Positions 1 to 6,677 of a stretch of 9,319 nucleotides of DNA are shown here, piece by piece; the stretch's first letter is position 1; every line of letters begins with the position of its first letter. The DNA is from Acidobacteriota bacterium (GTDB lineage Bacteria; Acidobacteriota; UBA6911), in contig JAFNAH010000021.1 in NCBI GenBank assembly GCA_017860075.1, positions 1 through 9,319 on the forward strand, written 5' to 3'. The position numbers and the translations under genes are program-made. Below the pieces are notes generated by a model that was given only the letters and a program-made list of their open reading frames with translations, searched no databases and was not told the origin of the DNA.

Positions 1-43
1 GGCGCGGGCTCACCCCGTTCTCGCTCGCATCACGGTACCGCGA

Positions 44-550
44 TCACCGCGCCAGTGTGCGACTGACCAGCAGGTCGAGATCTTCAAGCAGATTCTGCAG
101 GTCCTCCTCGTGCTGCACCTCTTGCTCGAGGATTGTCGACGCGATGTTGTAGGTGACGGTGTCCTTGCCGTGCGTGAGGTTCACCAGTTTGTTGTAGAAA
201 TCGATGGCGCACCTTTCGCCCTTGATGTTCTGTTCGAGGATCACCCGGATGTAGTCGTCCTCCGGGGCGTCGTAGCCGCAGCCGGACCATTCGTACCAGA
301 GCTTGGGTTGAGTGACCGGCTTGCCTCCCAGCTGGATGATTCGGTTCGCCACCAGGTCCGCATGGGTCAATTCTTCAGTGGCATGCTGGAGCAGCTCCGC
401 GACGGCCGCGTCCTTCATCGGGCCGCGTACCAGCTTGGCTCCGAGCCAGTATTGATAGTAGGCGAACCATTCGTCGGCGAATGCACGGTTCAGAAGCTTG
501 AGCGCTTCGTTCACATCCAATCCCAGTATCTCTCTGCCGCGCGTACCCAT
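44..550 (-). CDS. DPSL-type ferritin-like protein (thioferritin)
   Basis: Predicted 168-residue cytoplasmic ferritin-like four-helix protein that would oxidise and store iron and consume peroxide. Visible diiron ligands are E27, the E60-x-x-H63 pair, E112 and the E144-x-x-H147 pair; the 33-residue gap between E27 and E60 is the same as in bacterioferritin. Two cysteines, C91 (in WSGCGY) and C114 (in GERCAI), sit where DPSL/thioferritins carry their conserved pair beside the metal site, and the tail around YNKL, GKDTVTYN and EQEVQHEE resembles archaeal DPSL proteins as I recall them. No haem-binding methionine of the bacterioferritin type is evident. The ATG at 550 is chosen because AGGGGG lies 4 bases upstream; a GTG at 592 would add 14 residues without a clear ribosome site. 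It is transcribed divergently from the gene at 741. Ferritin fold is nearly certain; the DPSL subgroup rests on remembered motifs. Confidence 0.88.
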   Translation of the reverse strand: MGTRGREILGLDVNEALKLLNRAFADEWFAYYQYWLGAKLVRGPMKDAAVAELLQHATEELTHADLVANRIIQLGGKPVTQPKLWYEWSGCGYDAPEDDYIRVILEQNIKGERCAIDFYNKLVNLTHGKDTVTYNIASTILEQEVQHEEDLQNLLEDLDLLVSRTLAR

Positions 551-595
551 GAAGCCCCCTTTCCAGAATGATCGTCGGGTGAAGTCGTCCACCGA

Positions 596-626
596 ATGTT
601 ACCAGATGCTGCACCCTCGGTGACAA
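596..626 (-). promoter_or_regulatory. Possible weak promoter for the ferritin-like gene
   Basis: On the minus strand, TTGTCA (bases 626-621, 5/6 to the -35 consensus) is followed after 19 bases by TAACAT (601-596, 4/6 to the -10 consensus). The spacer is longer than optimal, so this is only a candidate. Its -35 box occupies almost the same bases as the -35 box of the plus-strand promoter, so polymerases binding the two would compete. Confidence 0.25.
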
Positions 627-648
627 CAGGGGGCCGGCGGGTTATGAT
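620..648 (+). promoter_or_regulatory. Sigma70-type promoter for the DUF4136 gene
   Basis: GTGACA at 620-625 (5/6 match to TTGACA), a 17-base spacer, and TATGAT at 643-648 (5/6 match to TATAAT) form a well-spaced housekeeping promoter. Transcription should start near 655, leaving a leader of about 85 bases before the start codon at 741. It probably also serves the downstream gene at 1339. Confidence 0.6.
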
Positions 649-740
649 ATATGCGCTCCGGCGGGATGGAGCCTGTCCAGGTAAAAGGCTCCGGATGTTG
701 CCATGTGCGCTGGTGACCGGCGAACCTGGAGGAGGCAGCG

Positions 741-1295
741 ATGAAACGGTGGACGGTTCTACTAACGTTCTTCGGCCTCCTGGCCGGGATCGCTTACGGG
801 CAGAAGGTCAACGTTACCTACGTCAAATCGGCCGATTTCAGCAAGTACAAGACCTACGCGTGGAAGCCCGGTCACACCCTCGGCAAGAGCCAGATTCTGC
901 CGATGGAGCTGATCGACCAGACTGTGTTGAACACAATCAGACCCTTACTTGCCGCGAAGGGTCTCAAAGAAGCGGCGACCGACCCTGACGTCTATGTTAC
1001 GTATTTCATCAGCCTGACGCAGAAGTCCGAAGTGGGCCCCATGAACTCGTTCGATACCTTCGGTCAGCTCGGATACCAGGCGTCGGACCCATTTGTCGCG
1101 CCATGGAACGATTCGATGGTCACGAGTTACCGGAAAGGAATTCTTCTCCTCGACGTCATCGATTCCCGCACTAACGCGCTCGTCTGGCGCGCTCACTGCA
1201 AGCGGGCGACCGACCAGCCCCGCGACCCCAAGGGCGTGCTGGAAAACGCTATAAAGAAAGCTTTGAGTGACTTCCCCCCTCAACCCGGGAAGTAG
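741..1295 (+). CDS. DUF4136 family exported protein
   Basis: Predicted 184-residue exported protein of the DUF4136 family, whose biochemical role is unknown. Residues 1-20 form a signal peptide (MKRW, hydrophobic core, then AYG before Q21). Many family members are lipoproteins, but there is no cysteine at the cleavage site here (the only Cys is at 153), so this one looks like a soluble periplasmic protein released by signal peptidase I. Family features are the early DFSKYKTYAW segment (32-41) and the late segment GILLLDVIDSRTNALVWRA (133-151), the usual place where the family has a strand pair ending in a W-R motif. GGAGGAGG 5 bases before the ATG is a strong ribosome site. A gap of 43 bases separates it from the next gene, also encoding a small exported protein, so the two may be cotranscribed. 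Confidence 0.85.
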   Translation: MKRWTVLLTFFGLLAGIAYGQKVNVTYVKSADFSKYKTYAWKPGHTLGKSQILPMELIDQTVLNTIRPLLAAKGLKEAATDPDVYVTYFISLTQKSEVGPMNSFDTFGQLGYQASDPFVAPWNDSMVTSYRKGILLLDVIDSRTNALVWRAHCKRATDQPRDPKGVLENAIKKALSDFPPQPGK

Positions 1296-1338
1296 GAACG
1301 AACACGCATGAGCTCTCGACTAGAAAGGGAGTAATCCG

Positions 1339-2142
1339 ATGAAACGAATCGCCGCGCTGTTGTTTGTCATGCTGGCACCCCTCGCCGTGGCTCTGGCTCA
1401 GGAGGAGCCGAAGAAGCCCGAGGCCGCTGCGCAGCCTGCCAAGGAATCTGCTTCTCTTCCCACTCTTGACCAGATCCTCGACAAGTTCGTTGAGAGCTCC
1501 GGCGGCAAGGCTGCGATGGAGAAGATCACCAGTCGCTATGTGAAAGGTTCCTTTGATATCCCCTCCATGGGAGCCAGCGGAACGGTAGAGATCTACGCCA
1601 AGGCTCCAAACAAGTCCTACACAGTCATAGACGTCCCGGGTTTTGGAACGATCCAGCAGGGCTGTGACGGGAATGTCGCATGGGAGGACAACCCGATGAC
1701 GGGAGCACGGGATCTCAGCGGTGCCGAGCTGGCTGCCCGCAAACGGGACGTGGATTTCTACCGTGAGCTGCACATGAAGCAGCTGTATCCCCAGATGACG
1801 GTCAAGGGCAAAGAGAAATTGGGCGAGCGCGAGGCTTACGTGGTCGAGGCCACCCCGGCCGAAGGCAAGCCGGAGAAGATGTTCTTCGACGTCGAAAACG
1901 GCCTTCTCATCCGGGCAGACGCGGAGCGGGATTCGCCGCAGGGAGCGGCCCTTATCGAAACATATCTCGAGGACTATCGGGACGTGGACGGCGTCAAGAC
2001 TCCGTTCACCATGCGCCAGGTCAACCCGATGTTCAGCATGACGATAAAGTTCAGCGAGGTGAAGAACAACGTCGATATCGACGACAGCAAGTTCTCCAAA
2101 GCAAAGCCGCCCGAACCGGCCGCGCCTCCAAAGCAACAGTAG
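1339..2142 (+). CDS. Exported LolA-like (outer membrane lipoprotein-sorting-like) protein
   Basis: Predicted 267-residue exported protein. A signal peptide covers residues 1-20 (MKRIAALLF ... ALA before Q21), followed by a charged, Ala/Pro-rich linker to about 40. Residues 42-250 resemble the LolA/LppX-like half-barrel proteins abundant in Acidobacteriota: an opening ILDKFVESSGGKAAMEKI helix (46-63), a strand segment with KG.F, then DGNVAW (110-115), FFDVENGLLIRAD (182-194) and DYRDVDGVKTPFTMR (212-226), where the last is a frequent signature of these proteins. The C-terminus is a Pro/Lys-rich tail. LolA itself carries lipoproteins across the periplasm; this protein lacks any evidence of that exact job and may bind another hydrophobic ligand. 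AGGGAG lies 7 bases before the ATG. The gene directly follows the DUF4136 gene on the same strand and ends near a palindrome shared with the convergent gene. Confidence 0.75.
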   Translation: MKRIAALLFVMLAPLAVALAQEEPKKPEAAAQPAKESASLPTLDQILDKFVESSGGKAAMEKITSRYVKGSFDIPSMGASGTVEIYAKAPNKSYTVIDVPGFGTIQQGCDGNVAWEDNPMTGARDLSGAELAARKRDVDFYRELHMKQLYPQMTVKGKEKLGEREAYVVEATPAEGKPEKMFFDVENGLLIRADAERDSPQGAALIETYLEDYRDVDGVKTPFTMRQVNPMFSMTIKFSEVKNNVDIDDSKFSKAKPPEPAAPPKQQ

Positions 2143-2162
2143 CCGGGTGGCGCCTTAAGGCA

Positions 2163-2208
2163 GAGGCGCAGAGGCCGCATAGAAGCGATATGCGGGTCTC
2201 TGCGCCTC
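2163..2208. repeat. GC-rich palindrome between convergent genes (terminator or dispersed repeat)
   Basis: An imperfect inverted repeat fills most of the 84-base gap between the stop codons at 2142 and 2227. Bases 2163-2173 (GAGGCGCAGAG) pair perfectly with 2198-2208, then a G-U pair and one bulged base, then 2175-2180 (CCGCAT) pair with 2190-2195 around a 9-base loop (AGAAGCGAT). Neither side is followed by a clear T-run, so it is not a textbook intrinsic terminator, though the hairpin could still stop or stabilise transcripts from both sides. The CAGAGGCGCAGAG character is reminiscent of intergenic palindromes repeated across some environmental genomes; this single copy cannot show that. Confidence 0.7.
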
Positions 2209-2226
2209 CGCGCTTCGTGTTTATGA

Positions 2227-3789
2227 TCACTTCTCGCGCGGCTTCAATTGCTGGTTGCCCTGCAGGACCGGCTTCATCCAGAGGTCGAAAGCGTCCGGAG
2301 GCAGCGGCTGGAGCGAGTCCATCTGGTAACGGCTCCGCTCTGGATCGTACTTTTCAAAGAATCCTCTCGGGAACTCGTACACCTGGCCTGTGGCCGGGTC
2401 GAACAGCCTCTCCACCCCCCTGACCGTATCCCGGTATTTTTCGCTTGCCGCGTCCTGGGCCGGCGGACGTTTTTCCCAGCTCGAGTGGATCAGTTCGGAC
2501 ACTTCACGGAGCATTTCCCCCGGCTTGAGGATTCCCGTCCAGCGCGCAGCCGACTGCTGCACACACCATTTCACGTAGTTTTCGTTCACGCTGAAGCTGG
2601 CAAGGCATCGAATCAGCTCCGGCTCGAGGGCTGCAAATTCGCCCTTTGGCGCTGCGACGCCTGCAACAAGGTAACCGTAGGCGGTTCCGTATCCGGGTTG
2701 GCCGTTCATCGGCAGGCCAGGGGCGGCGGTTGCGTAGAACAGGCCTTCGGCCAGATCGGCGTCTTCCCTGAAAAGGGCACGCATCAGTTCGGTGCTGCCG
2801 TTCTGTACGGGACTGGGTGCGCTGGTGCTCGAGACTATGAAGAGATCCTGCAGGCGCGGCCACCTGGGCATGTACTCCAGGGCAGCGCGCGTCTGTGCGA
2901 TGTACTGCCATTGGGAAAGAAGGTTCGCAGCCGTCAGTGGCGCTACCACCGGCATTTCGATGTGGGGTATCGGCAAACCCGTTCGTGACGTGAACTGCTG
3001 ATCGATCTGTCTCTGCTCCGGGCTCATGTATACAGGCCCGACCTGCCCGAAGAAGAAGATCTGCCGCGCGGGTCGCGACGGATCGAACAGCCTGAACGCC
3101 AGTTCCGAACAACGACCGACCAGGACAACCTGCCAGCCTCTCGGCACGAGGATTGAGAGAAAATCCGTGGCGAACTGCTCGGGATTCAGGGCAGGCGCAC
3201 TTGGCGGTATGACCGGCGGGGCGACAGTAGGAACAGGCGGGATGCCGAGTGGTGTCAGGCTCTGTTGGATTTTCTCCAGGCTCGCGCGGTCTGAGGCATC
3301 CCGGTCCCGGGGGATCACGGCGATCAGCAGGAGAGTCCTCAGCCCGTAAGGGATTGCCCACAACTGCAGGACCGACGGCTCTGCCCCCGCGCTCAGTCCG
3401 GTCGCCTGCGCGTATAGACCTCTGCGTCCTTCAACGGTGCGTTCGCCGGGACCGACTACTTCAAAATCCTGCCACTGCTTCTCGAACCGGCGGATCGTCT
3501 CCGCGACGATTTCTCGGGCCGACGCACCGCCTTCGATGGCCGTGATCGTGCAGTGTGCATCTCCTCTGGTAAGCCTCACGCCGCCCTCCACCAAACCTGC
3601 GGCCGTCCACTCAGAGGGCACGATCACGGTGAAGCGGTCCTGCGGGTCCCGGTAGAGGTTCCCTTTTCCGGTTTGAGTCAGAGCGGCCGTCCTGCCGGAC
3701 ATGAGAGTGGCCAGGATCACCAGCGGGAGGATGATGCCCGCCGCGGGTTTCAGCAGAAGACACAACGTTTGCAGGCGCCGCTCGTTCAT
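2227..3789 (-). CDS. Exported two-domain protein of unknown function
   Basis: Predicted 520-residue protein that I cannot assign to a characterised function. Residues about 9-31 form a signal peptide or single membrane anchor. Residues about 45-180 look like a PsbP/DUF1795-type domain, opening with YRDPQDRFTVIVPSEW. A proline-rich linker (184-202) leads to a larger second domain (about 205-510) with PRGWQVVLVGRCSELAF, then FFFGQVGPVYMSPEQRQID and, near the end, RLFDPATGQVYEF. The two domains share a '(x)IVP/ILVPxxW' opening, which may mean related folds. The start at 3789 is taken because its ATG overlaps the stop of the upstream gene in an ATGA, a layout typical of translational coupling; no strong ribosome site precedes it. 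A GTG at 3840 would add 17 residues inside the upstream gene. The coupling suggests a job tied to the membrane/spermidine-synthase-like partner. Confidence 0.75.
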   Translation of the reverse strand: MNERRLQTLCLLLKPAAGIILPLVILATLMSGRTAALTQTGKGNLYRDPQDRFTVIVPSEWTAAGLVEGGVRLTRGDAHCTITAIEGGASAREIVAETIRRFEKQWQDFEVVGPGERTVEGRRGLYAQATGLSAGAEPSVLQLWAIPYGLRTLLLIAVIPRDRDASDRASLEKIQQSLTPLGIPPVPTVAPPVIPPSAPALNPEQFATDFLSILVPRGWQVVLVGRCSELAFRLFDPSRPARQIFFFGQVGPVYMSPEQRQIDQQFTSRTGLPIPHIEMPVVAPLTAANLLSQWQYIAQTRAALEYMPRWPRLQDLFIVSSTSAPSPVQNGSTELMRALFREDADLAEGLFYATAAPGLPMNGQPGYGTAYGYLVAGVAAPKGEFAALEPELIRCLASFSVNENYVKWCVQQSAARWTGILKPGEMLREVSELIHSSWEKRPPAQDAASEKYRDTVRGVERLFDPATGQVYEFPRGFFEKYDPERSRYQMDSLQPLPPDAFDLWMKPVLQGNQQLKPREK

Positions 3790-5879
3790 GGCCGTCGTTG
3801 GCGGAAAAGACGGAAGAGGTTGCTGTAGTCGTCCGTCCACACCACAGGCTTCGGATCGTCATTCGACAACGGTACGGAAACTTCCTTCACATCCGGATTC
3901 TCCAGGAAGCGCCGGTTTCTGGTCAGGAGGACCCAATCGCAGGCGTCCGTGCCCTGCATCTCGTTGCTGGCGGAGTAGATTCCTACGATCGATTCTCCAT
4001 CCTCGACCTGACCCCGGATCACGGGATTCAAATCGAAATACCGGTTGCTGATGTGCAGGGCGAGAATCCCGTCATCCTTAAGATGACATCGATAGGCCCG
4101 GAAACACTCGCGCGTGAGCAGGTGCATCGGGATGGCGTCGCCGGCGAACGCGTCGACCGCCAGCACATCGAACTTCGGACCGCTTCCGTTCCTGCATTCC
4201 CTTTCCATTTCGAGGCGGGCATCCCCCGGAATGACCTCGACCAGGGCGGCACTGTCCTTCCGGTAGGTGAAGTATCTGTCGGAAAGCTCAATCACAGCCG
4301 GGTTGATCTCGTAGAAACGGATGCGATCCGCACGCTCGCCGTATGCGGCGATCGTTCCCGTTCCGAGGCCGACGACCCCGACATCGAGGCTCCTCGATCC
4401 GGGCGGAGCGGCCGCGCGCGCCGGATGAAACCGGATCGCGACCCCGATTCCGCTCTGCGGACCAAAGTATGAGGTCGGCCAGTAGCGTTTCTCCGGGGAG
4501 AGGAACTGGAATCCATGCTCAATTCGGCCGTGCATAAGCGTACGCCGCGCTTTGTCCGGATTCCCGATCTCCTCCGCGCGGACGCGAAGTACACCGAAGA
4601 AGTTCCGGACTTGCGCCACGTTGTCGCGCCTTGCCTCTTCGACATTCAGGTAGAGGGCCGCCGCCAGGGAGACGAAACCCAGGTACATACCCATCCACGC
4701 CCACAACCTCCGGCCTCTGTAGAGCATCGAATCCGGATCCAGGAACACGACTATCATGATCAGGAGCGCCGTCAGAACGAGTCCCAGGTGATATTCCCAA
4801 TAACCCTGAAAAAGTGAGGGAACGATCAGAGCCGCGGTCGCGCCTCCGAGAGCGCCGCCAGCGGCGATCGAAAGGTAGAATGCAGTGAGATAGCTCGGTG
4901 CGGGCTTCAGCCTGACCATCTCGCCATGGCAAACCATGCAGGAAACGAACAGCACGATGCTGTAAGACGCGATCTGCAGGCGAAGGTCGGCGAACACGCC
5001 CTGATGAAGCACGTAACAGATCCAGGCCGAACTCGCTGCGAGCAGGATGGAGTACCACCTGCGCGAGTACCACCGCGGACTCTGGAAGCAGAATACATAG
5101 GAAAGCAGGTAGAGCGACAGCGGGAGGATCCAGAGCAGCGGCACGACCGCCACATCGAGGCACATCTGGTTGGTCGTTGCCAGGAGCATGAGAGAACCGC
5201 AGGCCGAAAGGGCGACCCAGAGGATGCGTGCGGCAGCCCCGGGCGGAGACATCGATTCGGGCCGCTGCCCGTCCTTACTCGGGTTGCCGGGGGACTTCCG
5301 CAGCCGGAGGACGTGCGCCGCGCTGAGAACAGAGAGCACTGCGACGGCGGCGTAGCCCACCGACCAGAGGGTTGCCTGCCGATTCAGGCCGAGTGCAGGC
5401 TCGATCAGGATCGGGTAGCCGAGCACCGCCAGGAGCGAGCCCGCGTTGGACAAAGCGTAGAGACGGTAGGGCGAGCGTTGACTCCCGGTTTCCGCAAACC
5501 AGCGTTGAAGAAGAGGCGAGGTCGAGGCCAGCACCAGGTACGGGGTGCCTGCCGAGACGAGGAGAAGGCCGAGGATCTGCAAAACCGGATTCCTGCCTGG
5601 CTCGAATTTCCAGGCTTCCGAAGGCGTGATCGGGAGGAGCAACAGCGTCAGTCCAAGCAGAGCGATGTGGACTTGCGCCTGCCGGCGGATTGACAGCCTG
5701 CTCGCCGACATGTGAGCGTAGCCGTACCCCGCCAGGAGCAGAACCTGGAAGCAGAGCATGCAGGTCGTCCAGACCGCAGGGGTGCCTCCAAACCAGGGCA
5801 GGATGAATTTGCCGAGCAGCGGTTGTACGAGGAAGAGGAGCAATGAGCTGATAAACAGCGTTGAACCGTACAGAAGCAT
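3786..5879 (-). CDS. Membrane protein fused to a spermidine-synthase-like domain
   Basis: Predicted 697-residue inner-membrane protein. Residues 1-412 contain about ten or more hydrophobic segments, including the family-typical stretch NQMCLDVAVVPLLWILPLS (237-255). The C-terminal part is a spermidine-synthase-like, SAM-type Rossmann domain: GLGTGTIAAYG (504-514) for nucleotide binding, the acidic E524 in YEINP, GDARLE (552-557), and VDAFAGDAIPMHLLT (575-589), followed by LHISNRYFDL (608-617). Such fusions are widespread but their reaction is unproven. The usual spermidine synthase segment with the catalytic Asp is replaced by DAFAGDAIP, so polyamine synthesis should not be assumed. The ATG at 5879 has AGGA 7 bases upstream and begins directly at the first membrane segment; a TTG at 5999 would add 40 residues that look non-membranous and low in conserved character. 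Its stop overlaps the start of the next gene. Confidence 0.85.
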   Translation of the reverse strand: MLLYGSTLFISSLLLFLVQPLLGKFILPWFGGTPAVWTTCMLCFQVLLLAGYGYAHMSASRLSIRRQAQVHIALLGLTLLLLPITPSEAWKFEPGRNPVLQILGLLLVSAGTPYLVLASTSPLLQRWFAETGSQRSPYRLYALSNAGSLLAVLGYPILIEPALGLNRQATLWSVGYAAVAVLSVLSAAHVLRLRKSPGNPSKDGQRPESMSPPGAAARILWVALSACGSLMLLATTNQMCLDVAVVPLLWILPLSLYLLSYVFCFQSPRWYSRRWYSILLAASSAWICYVLHQGVFADLRLQIASYSIVLFVSCMVCHGEMVRLKPAPSYLTAFYLSIAAGGALGGATAALIVPSLFQGYWEYHLGLVLTALLIMIVVFLDPDSMLYRGRRLWAWMGMYLGFVSLAAALYLNVEEARRDNVAQVRNFFGVLRVRAEEIGNPDKARRTLMHGRIEHGFQFLSPEKRYWPTSYFGPQSGIGVAIRFHPARAAAPPGSRSLDVGVVGLGTGTIAAYGERADRIRFYEINPAVIELSDRYFTYRKDSAALVEVIPGDARLEMERECRNGSGPKFDVLAVDAFAGDAIPMHLLTRECFRAYRCHLKDDGILALHISNRYFDLNPVIRGQVEDGESIVGIYSASNEMQGTDACDWVLLTRNRRFLENPDVKEVSVPLSNDDPKPVVWTDDYSNLFRLFRQRRP

Positions 5880-6047
5880 TTGGAAGTCCTGGGCGCCTGC
5901 GTCCGGGAAGCCGCTGTCAAGGATCCCGGCCGGAAGTCCGCCGCGGAAGAGTAATCGTACACCAGACGGTTGAGAAAATCCCGGCACTAACCGCCCCAAG
6001 CTGGGGTAGTATGTGGCCGTGAATTTTTACTTCCTACAGGGTGAGAT
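5880..6047. other. Divergent intergenic region between membrane fusion and hydroxylase operon
   Basis: 168 bases that must contain the starts of two divergent transcripts. I see a small palindrome CCCCA-AGC-TGGGG at 5994-6006, which could be a regulator site, followed by a weak TAGTAT (6007-6012, 4/6 to the -10 consensus) without a matching -35. On the minus strand a perfect TTGACA (5920-5915) lacks a -10 box at the right distance. AGGGTGAG at 6038-6045 is the ribosome site of the hydroxylase operon. No convincing full promoter was found. Confidence 0.4.
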
Positions 6048-6677
6048 ATGGGCAGAAGACGAAAAGATCCAGGCAGCCGGCGCGCGATCAGCCGGCGCGG
6101 TTTCCTGACCACGGTGAGCACGGCGCCCATCGCCGGCGCGGCAATCGGCCGTGCACATGAGACTCCGGCCCCGGTTCCTGCGGCCGAGGCTCATGAACCG
6201 GTCAACGTCGTGCTGAGGATAAACGGGCGCTCCTTCAAGCTGCAGGTCGAGCCGCGTGACACGCTGTTGACGGCGTTGCGCGAAAAGCTCGGCATGACGG
6301 GCACCAAGCCCGGGTGCGAGCGGGGCGAATGCGGGGCCTGCACTGTGCTCATAGACGGCAACCCGCGCTACGCCTGTCTCACCCTCGCCCTGGAGGCGGC
6401 CGGCCACGAAATTACCACCGTTGAGGGCCTCATGAACGGGGAGCAGCTGGGACCGGTGCAGAAGGCGTTCGTGGAGGACGATGCGATGCAGTGCGGCTAC
6501 TGCACGCCGGGACAGGTTATGGCCGCGGAGGGCCTGCTGCGCGCCAACCCGAACCCGTCTCTGGAGGAAATCCGCCTCGGCATGAGTGGGAACCTCTGCC
6601 GGTGCGGCGCCTATGATCACATCTTCAAGGCAGTGCAGCGCGCAGCCCAGGCGCGGCGGACGGGAGGCATGTCATGA
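6048..6677 (+). CDS. Tat-exported [2Fe-2S] subunit of a molybdenum hydroxylase
   Basis: Predicted 209-residue iron-sulfur subunit of a xanthine dehydrogenase/aldehyde oxidase family enzyme, passing electrons from the molybdenum centre to FAD. Residues 1-36 are a Tat signal: SRRGFL at 15-20, an Ala/Gly-rich core, and cleavage probably after GRA (36). A plant-type ferredoxin domain (about 52-125) binds the first cluster through C90, C95, C98 and C110; the helical domain (about 130-205) binds the second through C149, C152, C184 and C186, in CGYC and CRC motifs. All eight ligands are present. Architecture and signal position match E. coli PaoA, the iron-sulfur subunit of periplasmic aldehyde oxidase. 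The ATG is preceded by AGGGTGAG. Its stop overlaps the start of the molybdopterin subunit gene as ATGA. Confidence 0.95.
   Translation: MGRRRKDPGSRRAISRRGFLTTVSTAPIAGAAIGRAHETPAPVPAAEAHEPVNVVLRINGRSFKLQVEPRDTLLTALREKLGMTGTKPGCERGECGACTVLIDGNPRYACLTLALEAAGHEITTVEGLMNGEQLGPVQKAFVEDDAMQCGYCTPGQVMAAEGLLRANPNPSLEEIRLGMSGNLCRCGAYDHIFKAVQRAAQARRTGGMS

Noticed and set aside
1..43. Possible terminator after the ferritin-like gene
   Set aside because: Only short stems of about four pairs and no T-run on the minus strand; nothing supportable.
596..988. Plus-strand open frame overlapping the DUF4136 gene in another frame
   Set aside because: It begins before the likely promoter -10 box and lacks a ribosome site, while the overlapping frame has a signal peptide and strong ribosome site.
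1249..2136. Long minus-strand open frame (295 codons) opposite the LolA-like gene
   Set aside because: It mirrors a gene with a good signal peptide and ribosome site, and its translation shows no recognisable motif; typical of GC-rich antisense frames.
4926..5693. Plus-strand open frame (255 codons) within the membrane fusion gene
   Set aside because: Charged, low-complexity translation opposite well-formed membrane segments; no ribosome site.
5893..5920. Perfect TTGACA on the minus strand (5920-5915) as a promoter for the membrane fusion gene
   Set aside because: The -10 position 17 bases on is GC-only, and the start would fall almost on the ribosome site.
5880..5999. TTG start at 5999 extending the membrane fusion protein by 40 residues
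   Set aside because: The extension has no conserved character, and the ATG at 5879 has AGGA at good spacing and starts right at the first membrane segment.
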